Source of the DNA: Oscillospiraceae bacterium
Lineage (GTDB): Bacteria > Bacillota_A > Clostridia > Oscillospirales > Oscillospiraceae
NCBI GenBank assembly: GCA_017481325.1
Contig: JAFUPG010000051.1
Location: 1 to 16,902 of the forward strand
Length of the DNA: 16,902 nucleotides
Direction: 5' to 3'
Below, piece after piece: positions 1 to 6,295 of the stretch; the first letter of the stretch is position 1, and every line of letters begins with the position of its first letter. A program made the translations under genes and the position numbers. The notes below the pieces were generated by a model. The model saw only the letters and a list, made by a program, of their open reading frames with translations. It was not told the DNA's origin and did no database searches.

Positions 1-46
1 GTGAGTTTGGTGCTAATTTGGTGCAACATTCTATGAGGCAGTACCC

Positions 47-119
47 AAAATATCAAACGATATGCGATTACGCCCCCACAATATCCCACGATATGAGCGT
101 TACGCACGATATAAAACGC
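47..119. repeat. Direct repeats with ACGATAT core
   Basis: Two imperfect units, about 47-73 and 78-105, share the pattern AATATC-N3-ACGATATG followed by a TTACGC ending, with a period of about 31 bp. A third, shorter unit, ACGATATAAAACGC, follows at 106-119. Phased short repeats beside a putative element end resemble arm-type binding sites of tyrosine integrases, or iterons. The sequence alone does not decide between these. Confidence 0.5.
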
Positions 120-170
120 TGTGAAACGCCAATGCAAAAACACCAAGAGATAATTTGCTTCTCAAATTAC

Positions 171-202
171 AAAGGCAGCTACCGAAAGGTGGCTGCCTTT
201 TT
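171..202 (+). terminator. Rho-independent terminator
   Basis: A 13-bp stem (171-183 with 188-200, one T-G wobble) closes a GAAA tetraloop and is followed by a T run. The T run is on the plus strand, so it ends transcripts entering from the left of the window. It could also weakly stop the leftward transcript of the 82-residue gene. Confidence 0.85.
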
Positions 203-238
203 CTATGCCGCAAATACGTCCTTATAGACTTGAGGTTG

Positions 239-487
239 CTATCCGAAATCGTGACGGTTTCCGCAAGATAAGCCTAAGTCCTCCAAGCAGCATACAATTT
301 CTTCAATTCTCAGGAAGCACTCTCTATCATTCAGAGTTTCATCCTGTAGTATTTCTTGGATTCTTCTGATCGCCTGAAAACATTTCATCTCTACAAGCAC
401 TTCTGGCTCGGAGGGAAGATCCGATACCATGCCACGAACAGCCTCCGCAGCAAGGGTCTGCGCCAAGATGTCTCTATACGCTTCCAT
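239..487 (-). CDS. Small acidic protein of unknown function
   Basis: This is a complete 82-residue frame. Its ribosome site GGAAAGG (497-503) lies 9 bases before the ATG. The protein is soluble, predicted helical and acidic, with two cysteines in 'IVCCLEDLG' and an ending of 'SCGNRHDFG'. I do not recognise a characterised family; my impression is that similar short proteins occur in clostridial integrative elements. It is transcribed away from the XRE gene at 582 from a promoter with consensus boxes, TTGACA (561-566), a 17-base spacer and TATAAT (538-543). The -10 box lies inside one of two operator-like repeats, so the XRE neighbour probably represses it. It could be an element control protein or an antitoxin-like partner, but no function is assigned. 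Confidence 0.7.
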   Translation of the reverse strand: MEAYRDILAQTLAAEAVRGMVSDLPSEPEVLVEMKCFQAIRRIQEILQDETLNDRECFLRIEEIVCCLEDLGLSCGNRHDFG

Positions 488-510
488 TCCATCTGTCCTT
501 TCCTGGATAT

Positions 511-566
511 GGGGATTATATCCCCTTAATATTTAGGATTATAACCCCCATAATATGTAATGTCAA
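511..566 (-). promoter_or_regulatory. Consensus promoter with duplicated operator between divergent genes
   Basis: On the minus strand, TTGACA (561-566) and TATAAT (538-543) are separated by 17 bases and drive the 82-residue gene. Two near-identical 13-mers, GGATTATATCCCC (513-525) and GGATTATAACCCC (536-548), lie 23 bp apart, about two helical turns. The second covers the -10 box. The first extends into an inverted repeat, GGGGAT-TAT-ATCCCC (511-525). A weaker plus-strand promoter (TTAATA 526-531, CATAAT 549-554) for the XRE gene overlaps the same repeats. This is a typical autoregulatory operator layout. That the neighbouring XRE protein binds here is inferred. Confidence 0.65.
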
Positions 567-581
567 TGGGGGGAATGCAGA

Positions 582-785
582 ATGATTCGCTTTGATAAGC
601 TATGGCTCACAATGAAAGAAAAGGGTATCAGCACCTATCAGCTCAGAGAAAAGTGCGGGATCGACAGCAAAACCATCCGCCGCCTGCGGGCAAATGATAA
701 CATAGAGACCAAAACGCTCAGCAAGCTCTGCGCTGTGCTGGATTGTTCCCTGGAAGATATTGCAACCTATGTAAAAGACGATTAA
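582..785 (+). CDS. XRE-family (Cro/CI-type) transcriptional regulator
   Basis: This 67-residue protein consists almost wholly of one helix-turn-helix domain. Residues about 15-40 ('STYQLREKCGIDSKTIRRLR') form the helix-turn-helix, followed by 'TLSKLCAVLDCSLEDIATY', the usual end of the Cro/CI fold in small Firmicute regulators. The G-rich ribosome site (GGGGGGAA, 568-575) supports the ATG at 582. It is divergent from the 82-residue gene, and the shared intergenic region carries a duplicated operator, so the likely role is repression of both genes. A hairpin terminator follows the stop codon at once. It has no oligomerisation or protease-sensing domain, so any signal input must come from elsewhere. 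Confidence 0.85.
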   Translation: MIRFDKLWLTMKEKGISTYQLREKCGIDSKTIRRLRANDNIETKTLSKLCAVLDCSLEDIATYVKDD

Positions 786-786
786 G

Positions 787-811
787 GCATCCGCTTCGGC
801 GGGTGCTTTTT
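787..811 (+). terminator. Terminator after XRE gene
   Basis: An 8-bp stem (787-794 with 799-806, one wobble) closes a TTCG tetraloop and is followed by TTTTT. It begins one base after the stop codon of the XRE gene. Confidence 0.85.
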
Positions 812-834
812 CTCTATCATAGACCTTTGTCATA

Positions 835-863
835 TTGTAATTCACGGAGCTTCTTGCTATAAT
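835..863 (+). promoter_or_regulatory. Sigma-A promoter for the GNAT pair
   Basis: TTGTAA (835-840), a 17-base spacer and TATAAT (858-863). A TGC just before the -10 box gives an extended -10 element. It lies between the XRE terminator and the GNAT gene at 913. Confidence 0.7.
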
Positions 864-912
864 ATAGCCGATTAAAAAACCTGACTTCGACGTACTATAG
901 AAGGACATTACC

Positions 913-1413
913 ATGATGAATTACCAATGGCGGGATTATGAGCCCTGTGGGATGACTTTTGTTGAGGCGTGGCTGGATGAGCAGGCGGTTGCGGCTACGG
1001 GCTTGGACGAGGGCTTTCGCAGTTTTTATGAATACTGGGCGAAGGAAGAGGGCTTTGTCCCGGGGGAGAATTTCTGGTGCAAGGTCGTGTTTGAAAAAGA
1101 CATTCCTCTGGCGGTTGCGGCCTTTTGCCGACGGGAGCGGACGATATTGATCATGGAGCTTCTTGTGGATCCGAAAAAGCGGGGCTGCGGCATCGGGACG
1201 AGGCTTTTACAGGAGCTTTTGGGGAGCGAAGAGCTCATCGGCTCTGTCATAGAGCGAAGCGAGGCCGTGATCTTCCCGGAGAATCTCGCCTCTCAAAGGG
1301 CCTTTCAAAAGGCGGGGTATTACTGCCACCACTGCTACGAGGATGGCTCTGCCCTGCTTTATGTCTATGAAAGACCTGCCGCAAAAAACTTAAGGATCGG
1401 CGGTATTGTATGA
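913..1413 (+). CDS. GNAT family N-acetyltransferase
   Basis: This 166-residue protein is predicted to transfer acetyl from acetyl-CoA to an unknown amine. The acetyl-CoA pyrophosphate loop is clear: 'MELLVDPKKRGCGIGT', residues 81-96, with the RxxGxG signature at 90-95. The second GNAT motif, 'ENLASQRAFQKAGY', follows at about 123-136. AAGGA (901-905) lies 7 bases before the ATG at 913; an in-frame ATG follows directly, so either could be used. The gene overlaps the next GNAT by ATGA, which indicates translational coupling. Nothing in the substrate half tells whether the target is a drug, a metabolite or a protein, so I give no subfamily. Confidence 0.85.
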   Translation: MMNYQWRDYEPCGMTFVEAWLDEQAVAATGLDEGFRSFYEYWAKEEGFVPGENFWCKVVFEKDIPLAVAAFCRRERTILIMELLVDPKKRGCGIGTRLLQELLGSEELIGSVIERSEAVIFPENLASQRAFQKAGYYCHHCYEDGSALLYVYERPAAKNLRIGGIV

Positions 1414-1871
1414 ACATTATTTATCAGGCGGCAAAGCCGGAGGATATCGAGCCCATTTATGCCCTTTGCAAGGCGCTGATCCACCGCTATGAGCGGCTGG
1501 AGACCATTGACTATGACAGGGTGATGGCCTGGGTGCGGCGGAAGATCGAAGCCTCCATCAGTGAATACAACGTGGTCTATGCCGATGGGCAAAAGGCGGG
1601 GTATTACCATTTCTATAAAAATGATGATGGACAGTTTGAAATAGATGACCTGTATGTATTCCCAGAATTTCAAAATCAAGGGATTGGTTCAGGCGTTATC
1701 AAAAAATGCTGTGCATCCGTTAATGCCCCTGTCATGCTGTATGTCTTCATCGAAAACCAGCGTGCAGTTTCGTTGTACAAGAAATTGGGCTTCGAAGTCA
1801 CCCAAACCGTCCACGGAAGCCGCTATAGGATACAGCGAAATAACAGCAGGAGATCAGATTTGTCTGTCTGA
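1410..1871 (+). CDS. GNAT family N-acetyltransferase, second of a pair
   Basis: This 153-residue cytosolic acetyltransferase shows 'IDDLYVFPEFQNQGIGSG' (78-95), with QxxGxG at 88-93, as the acetyl-CoA loop. 'ENQRAVSLYKKLGF' (115-128) is the conserved C-terminal motif. The start overlaps the upstream GNAT stop (ATGA), so the two are coupled and could act together or on related substrates. The last nine codons and the stop lie within the stem and loop of a terminator, so the tail 'NSRRSDLSV' is probably a by-product of that structure rather than part of the fold. The second half is visibly richer in A and T than the first. The substrate is unknown. Confidence 0.85.
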   Translation: MNIIYQAAKPEDIEPIYALCKALIHRYERLETIDYDRVMAWVRRKIEASISEYNVVYADGQKAGYYHFYKNDDGQFEIDDLYVFPEFQNQGIGSGVIKKCCASVNAPVMLYVFIENQRAVSLYKKLGFEVTQTVHGSRYRIQRNNSRRSDLSV

Positions 1872-1883
1872 TCTCCTGCTGTT
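1842..1883. terminator. Bidirectional terminator, 17-bp stem
   Basis: A perfect 17-bp stem (1842-1858 with 1867-1883) closes an 8-base loop between the convergent GNAT and histidine kinase genes. The T tracts on both sides are short and interrupted (GTTCGTTT on plus, GTTATTT on minus), so termination relies on the very stable stem. The 5' arm is inside the GNAT coding sequence. Confidence 0.8.
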
Positions 1884-1896
1884 CGTTTCCAAAGCG

Positions 1897-3543
1897 CTAA
1901 AACTCGATTGTGATGGTCGTACCCTTCCCCGGCTCGCTGTCGAGGCTGATTTTGCCGCCGTGGTATTGCACAGCGTGCTTTACAATGGAGAGCCCCAGAC
2001 CGGTGCCGCCGGTTTCTCTGGAATGGCTCTTATCCACCCGGTAGAAGCGCTCAAAGATTCTGCTCTGATGCTCGGGGGCAATTCCGATCCCGGTATCCCG
2101 CACAGAGACCACTGCACGGCCCTTACGCTTGCCGGTTCTGATCTCCACTCTGCCGTCATCCACGTTGTATCGGATGGCGTTGTCACAGAGGTTATAAATA
2201 ATCTCATAAATATAGCGGCGGACGCCGAAAATTTCGCAGGGATCGCCTGTCACAGAGAGCTCGATGTTTCTCTCTGACGCAGATACTGCCAGCGCCTCAG
2301 CGACCTCCTTTGCCACCGCCTCCAGAGCCACCGTTTCGGTTGCCGGGGCATGCTTCTCATCGAGCTGGGAAAGGCGGATAATATCATTGATCAGAGAAAG
2401 CAGCCGGTTTGCCTCTTTGCGGATATTGCCCACAAACCTGGGCGTATCCTCCGGCTTGACAAGTCCGCTTTCCAGAAGCTCTGCCGAGCCCATGATCGAC
2501 TGGAGTGGTGTCTTCAGCTCGTGGGTAACATTGGCTGTAAACTCCTGACGGTTTCGCTCCGCAAAGGCACGGTCTGTAATGTCAAAGGCAAGGATAACCG
2601 CACCCAGGGTCTTTCCGTTCGATTTGATGGGATTGATGGTGAACTGATATTCACAGCCGTTTCTCGCCTCGGTATACTCGCTGCGATTGCCGTCCAGAGC
2701 GCTCCACATGGCTGCGTTCATTTTTTCTGATCGGTCAACAAGCAGAAAATCCCGGGAATTTGTATCCTTATGAATGGCAAAAATCCGCTTCGCCGCCCTG
2801 TTCATGCTGAGCACCATCCCCCGCTCATCCAGAAGCACAAGTCCTTCATTCATAGAAGAGATGATCTGCTCAAACTCATCGGATTTCCGGTGCAGGGCAT
2901 CCATCTGGGATTTTATCTGCTTGTGCTGCTTCTGCAGCTTTGAAAGGATGGGGGTCAGCTCCTCATAGGTGCTGTTTTCGGAGGGATTCTCCAGATCAAG
3001 CTGCATCAAGGGCTCTGTTACCTTCTTCGCCATTGCATGGGAGAGCACCATGGCAAAGAGCGCCGCAATGAGAATAATGACACAGATGGCAGGAAGCATG
3101 CGCAGAATCAGCGCACCGATGGTCATCTGACTTACAGAGATGCGGAGCACATCCCCGTTATCCAGAAGCACCGCTTCGTAATATGTTTTTTCCGTCAGGG
3201 TGGAGGAGTACCGTGCGCTGCTGCCCACGCCCTTGCGAAACGCTTCCGAAATCTCCTCACGGTCAGCATGGTTATCCATCTCGCCGGGCTGTACCTGCGT
3301 ATCGTAAAGCACAGCGCCGTCTGTATCCACTACGGTGAATCGGAACACGGTGGAATCGAAATTCTCAAAATACTCCTCGCCGATGGCATTGACCGTATTT
3401 GCCACAAGGGACAGCTCTGCCTTCAGCTGCTTCACCTGATTGGCGTTAAAATAGTTATACAGAATGCTGGTGGCAATGCCCAGGCTTGCAAGGAGCACCA
3501 CCAGTGCTACCGTAAAAATGGAACGGAATATCTTTCTGGTCAT
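1897..3543 (-). CDS. phoR: Sensor histidine kinase, PhoR-like
   Basis: This 548-residue membrane kinase has TM1 at about 8-30, an extracytoplasmic sensor segment at 31-142 and TM2 at 143-168. A HAMP-like linker and coiled segment follow, then a PAS domain at about 225-325 ('SSMNEGLVLLDERGMVLSMN'). The HisKA domain has the phospho-acceptor H341 in 'HELKTPL'. The ATPase domain shows the N box (451-460), G1 'DTGIGIAP' (483-490), F box 'FERFYR' and G2 'GGTGLGLSI' (512-520). All catalytic motifs are intact. The start overlaps the response regulator stop (ATGA). The domain order and the adjacent phosphate transporter indicate the PhoR type, which in Firmicutes responds to phosphate limitation. The exact signal is inferred from context. 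Confidence 0.88.
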   Translation of the reverse strand: MTRKIFRSIFTVALVVLLASLGIATSILYNYFNANQVKQLKAELSLVANTVNAIGEEYFENFDSTVFRFTVVDTDGAVLYDTQVQPGEMDNHADREEISEAFRKGVGSSARYSSTLTEKTYYEAVLLDNGDVLRISVSQMTIGALILRMLPAICVIILIAALFAMVLSHAMAKKVTEPLMQLDLENPSENSTYEELTPILSKLQKQHKQIKSQMDALHRKSDEFEQIISSMNEGLVLLDERGMVLSMNRAAKRIFAIHKDTNSRDFLLVDRSEKMNAAMWSALDGNRSEYTEARNGCEYQFTINPIKSNGKTLGAVILAFDITDRAFAERNRQEFTANVTHELKTPLQSIMGSAELLESGLVKPEDTPRFVGNIRKEANRLLSLINDIIRLSQLDEKHAPATETVALEAVAKEVAEALAVSASERNIELSVTGDPCEIFGVRRYIYEIIYNLCDNAIRYNVDDGRVEIRTGKRKGRAVVSVRDTGIGIAPEHQSRIFERFYRVDKSHSRETGGTGLGLSIVKHAVQYHGGKISLDSEPGKGTTITIEF

Positions 3544-4214
3544 CGTTCTTTTTCCAATCTGTATCCAACGCCGATCACGGTCTTGATCTGACTTCCGGCG
3601 CTGCCAAGCTTATGGCGAAGGGTCTTGATATGCACATCTACGGTGCGGGTCTCTCCGAAATAATCCAATCCCCAGATCACATTCAGCAGTTTGTCTCTTG
3701 AAAATACCACATTGGGATTCTGCATAAAGAGCCGGAGCAGGTCAAATTCCTTATGCGTCAGCTCGATCTTGCTCCCGTCAACCACAACCCTGTGCTCTGC
3801 CTCTGTCAGCGTGATGCTTCCTACGGTCACACCGTCCTCTGCCCGGTCTTTTCCGCTGCGGCGCAGCACCGCCTTTACTCTGGCAACCATTTCCATGACC
3901 CCGAAGGGCTTCACAAGATAATCGTCTGCGCCGGAATTCAGCCCGCCGATTTTATCCATCTCAGTGCCTTTTGCTGTTGCCATAATGACGGGAATATCCC
4001 GGTGCGCAGGGTCTGCGCGGAGCTTTTTCAGCACCTCCAGGCCGTCCATGTCCGGCATCATAATATCCAGGATGATAAGCTCGGGTTTTTGCCCCCCCAG
4101 CGCCTCCAGCATGGTTCTGCCGTCCGAAAAGCCCCGGGCTTCAAATCCCATCTGCTCTAAGGTGTACACCTCAATGTCACGGATGGTGCTGTCGTCATCC
4201 ACACACCAAATCAT
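3540..4214 (-). CDS. phoB: OmpR/PhoB-family response regulator
   Basis: This 224-residue regulator has a receiver domain at 1-118 with the acidic pocket D6-D8, phospho-acceptor D50, switch residue T80 and K102. A winged-helix DNA-binding domain follows at about 128-222 ('ELTHKEFDLLRLF' and 'TVDVHIKTLRHKLG'). GGAG (4223-4226) sits 8 bases before the ATG. It is the cognate partner of the overlapping PhoR-like kinase and probably binds the 11-bp repeats upstream of nptA; OmpR-family regulators of the PhoB/PhoP type recognise direct repeats of that spacing. It has its own promoter in the gap after nptA. The equivalent Bacillus gene is named phoP. Confidence 0.88.
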   Translation of the reverse strand: MIWCVDDDSTIRDIEVYTLEQMGFEARGFSDGRTMLEALGGQKPELIILDIMMPDMDGLEVLKKLRADPAHRDIPVIMATAKGTEMDKIGGLNSGADDYLVKPFGVMEMVARVKAVLRRSGKDRAEDGVTVGSITLTEAEHRVVVDGSKIELTHKEFDLLRLFMQNPNVVFSRDKLLNVIWGLDYFGETRTVDVHIKTLRHKLGSAGSQIKTVIGVGYRLEKER

Positions 4215-4291
4215 ACGCTGCGCTCCTTTCCTGCCTCTTGGTCGCCAAAACCGCTATCCCAAGAACTGTATCGTCTATCCTGTCCTTTGCC

Positions 4292-4319
4292 ATTATAGCA
4301 TATTTTCCCCTGAATGCAA
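4292..4319 (-). promoter_or_regulatory. Promoter of the phoB-phoR pair
   Basis: Minus strand: TTGCAT (4314-4319), a 16-base spacer and TATAAT (4292-4297), with an upstream TG giving an extended -10 element (TATGCTATAAT). It lies in the 131-base gap between nptA and phoB. I see no terminator hairpin in this gap, so readthrough from nptA is also possible. No Pho-type repeat is present here. Confidence 0.75.
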
Positions 4320-4345
4320 AGCACCATCGTCAGCAGGGAACGTAA

Positions 4346-6097
4346 TTATGATACAAATGACAGGTATTTTCTGGTATAGGCTGCGTACTGCTCACGGTAA
4401 AATGCGTTATCGCTTTTCAGCAGCTTCAGGGATTCGTGCAGGTTCATATTCTGCTCTTTCGTATCCATAACGCAGCCTGAGATATTGGAGCAATGATCGG
4501 ATACCCGTTCCATATTGGTGATCAGGTCGCTCCAGACAAAGCCTGCCTCGATTCCGCATTCACCGGCACGCAGGCGATCAATGTGGCGAGTGCGGAGAAG
4601 CTCCTTCATTCGGTCGATCACCTGCTCCAGAGGCTCCACCAGCTGCGCCTGCTCTGCGTTATTATCAACAAAAGCATGGTAGGAGAGTCCTACGATCTCG
4701 GCGGTAGCGTCGCAGAGGGATTGCAGCTCCGCCTTTGCCCCTGCGGAAAATACGATCCCTTTCTCACGCATTTCCTCAGCGGACTCCAGAATATTTACCG
4801 CATGGTCAGAAATTCGCTCAAAATCCCCAATGGCCTTCAGAAGCATAGATGCCATGGCACCCTCTGCTTCGTTCAGCTGCTTCATGCTCAGCTTGACCAG
4901 ATAGCTGCCGATCACATCCTCCAGGTGGTCCGTTTTATCTTCCACGTCACGGATGGCTTTCGCCTTTGCCTTGTCATAAACGCTGAGGCAGTCCATGCTG
5001 TTTTTCAGAGCGCCGGTAGCCAGCTCTGCCATATGGCAGGTGAGGTTATGGGCGCATTCCAGGGCAATTGCCGGAGTGGAGAGGAGTCGCTCATCCAGCT
5101 CTGAGGCCTTTTCCGGCTGCTTGGCATCGGGAATCAGCTTGTAGGCCAGCCGTTCAAGCAAGCCGGACATGGGCAGCAGGAGGAATGTACATACAACATT
5201 GAAGATAGAATGTGCGGTTGCGATCCCTGCAAAGGATGCCGGTTCATTCAGCAGCGCAGGGGCAAACAGCATCTTTACCACAGAGAAGGCAATCAGGCAC
5301 ACGGCAGTTCCGATCATATTGAAGGACAGATGCACCAGCGCCGCACGCTTTGCATTCTTTGTCGTGCCAACAGAAGAGATGATTGCCGTGATACATGTAC
5401 CGATATTCTGCCCCATAATAATGGGAATTGCCGCGCCGTAGGAGACCGCTCCCGTTGCTGCCAAAGCCTGGAGAATGCCCACAGACGCAGAGCTGGACTG
5501 AATAATTGCTGTAAGCACAGCGCCCACCAGCACACCCAGAATGGGATTCTTGAACATGATAAAGAGCTCCTGGAAAGCAGGAACATTTTTAAGCCCCGAA
5601 ACAGCGTCGGTCATGGTCTCCATGCCGAACATCAGGGTAGCAAAGCCCAAAAGCACCATTCCGATGTCTCTTTTTTTGTTGCTCTTTGTGAACATATAGA
5701 GTGCAATGCCGATCAGGGCGAGAATCGGCGTAAAGGACGAGGGCTTCAGCAGCTTCAGGAACATATTGCTGCCAGAAATACCGCTCAGGCTCAAGATCCA
5801 TGCGGTTACGGTCGTGCCGATATTGGCACCCATAATTACGTGGATCGCCTGCTTTAAGGTCATTAACCTTGAGTTTACAAAGCCTACCACCATAACCGTC
5901 GTGGCAGAGGAGCTCTGGATCACTGCGGTTACCCCAAGGCCGGTAAACAGTCCCGCAAGTCTTCCGGTGGTCAGCTTGCCGATCATAAGCTCCAGCTTGC
6001 TGCCCGCACTTCTTTCCAGCGCACTGCCCATAATGTTCATTCCGAACAGGAATAGGCAAAGTCCTCCGATGAGGGTTAATACATCAAAAACATCCAT
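4346..6097 (-). CDS. nptA: Na+/phosphate cotransporter with PhoU-like tail
   Basis: This 583-residue protein imports phosphate with sodium. The N-terminal membrane half carries the two inverted repeats of the NptA/PNaS family: 'QSSSATT' (61-67) with 'GANIGTTVT' (90-98), and 'QSSSAS' (200-205) with 'GQNIGTCIT' (229-237). The helical cytoplasmic tail (about 340-560) resembles PhoU ('LLKAIGDFERISDHAVNI' and a second copy 'TNMERVSDHCSNI'), as in bacterial NptA/YjbB proteins. PhoU domains are linked to control of phosphate flux and kinase signalling. GGAG (6106-6109) lies 8 bases before the ATG. Pho-box-like repeats upstream and phoBR downstream on the same strand support phosphate control. Confidence 0.9.
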   Translation of the reverse strand: MDVFDVLTLIGGLCLFLFGMNIMGSALERSAGSKLELMIGKLTTGRLAGLFTGLGVTAVIQSSSATTVMVVGFVNSRLMTLKQAIHVIMGANIGTTVTAWILSLSGISGSNMFLKLLKPSSFTPILALIGIALYMFTKSNKKRDIGMVLLGFATLMFGMETMTDAVSGLKNVPAFQELFIMFKNPILGVLVGAVLTAIIQSSSASVGILQALAATGAVSYGAAIPIIMGQNIGTCITAIISSVGTTKNAKRAALVHLSFNMIGTAVCLIAFSVVKMLFAPALLNEPASFAGIATAHSIFNVVCTFLLLPMSGLLERLAYKLIPDAKQPEKASELDERLLSTPAIALECAHNLTCHMAELATGALKNSMDCLSVYDKAKAKAIRDVEDKTDHLEDVIGSYLVKLSMKQLNEAEGAMASMLLKAIGDFERISDHAVNILESAEEMREKGIVFSAGAKAELQSLCDATAEIVGLSYHAFVDNNAEQAQLVEPLEQVIDRMKELLRTRHIDRLRAGECGIEAGFVWSDLITNMERVSDHCSNISGCVMDTKEQNMNLHESLKLLKSDNAFYREQYAAYTRKYLSFVS

Positions 6098-6148
6098 TCT
6101 GTAATCTCCGTTCTTTTCAACTTTTTTAAACGCTTTTTACACTTCCGT

Positions 6149-6206
6149 ATTCTATTTTGTCCGTGTAAAATCGAACCCATGATAGATGTAAAATCGATGT
6201 AAAATC
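6149..6206 (-). promoter_or_regulatory. Pho-box-like 11-bp repeats and nptA promoter
   Basis: Two perfect, adjacent 11-mers, GATGTAAAATC, lie at 6185-6195 and 6196-6206. A third copy, CGTGTAAAATC, lies at 6162-6172, 23 bp away (close to two periods). Read on the minus strand, each is TTTTACA followed by four bases. This matches the known Pho-box design of TT(A/T)ACA-like half-sites repeated every 11 bp. A -10 box TAGAAT (6149-6154) follows, with no good -35 box. The proximal repeat takes that place, as at activator-dependent promoters. Confidence 0.72.
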
Positions 6207-6233
6207 CTTAAGAAAGGGGCAGGAGTTTTCTTC

Positions 6234-6262
6234 TTTACATCTGTCTGCCTATATAGTACAAT
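6234..6262 (+). promoter_or_regulatory. Sigma-A promoter of the 6296-8917 operon
   Basis: TTTACA (6234-6239), a 17-base spacer and TACAAT (6257-6262). It is divergent from nptA and starts 28 bp from the last Pho-type repeat. The -35 segment TTTACATC itself matches a Pho half-site in the opposite orientation. Confidence 0.75.
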
Positions 6263-6295
6263 GAAAGCAGATCGAACGGGAAAGGGGATGGGTTA

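Larger units (their letters stand above)
1..238. other. Non-coding left flank, probable edge of an integrated element
   Basis: I see no convincing gene here. The first 25 bases contain the direct repeat TTTGGTGC-TAA-TTTGGTGC. Bases 47-119 hold repeated ACGATAT-containing units, and a terminator follows at 171-202. An open frame does cross the region, but it has no ribosome site, is rich in repeats and runs through the terminator stem, so I do not call it. The layout (repeats, a plus-strand terminator, then a small XRE-type control pair) would fit the flank of an integrative element whose integrase lies to the left. That is inference, because no integrase is visible. Confidence 0.35.

Noticed and set aside
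18..227. Open frame of 69 codons at the left edge
   Set aside because: It has no ribosome site, consists of repeats and reads through a clear terminator hairpin; it is more likely non-coding.
1410..1871. Recombinant (chimeric) GNAT gene, because the second half is more AT-rich
   Set aside because: The frame and family motifs run through without a break, and a composition shift over a few hundred bases is weak evidence.
2264..3591. Long plus-strand frames opposite the histidine kinase and similar ones opposite nptA, sngB and the M56 gene
   Set aside because: They are antisense shadows of clear family members and lack ribosome sites and recognisable domains.
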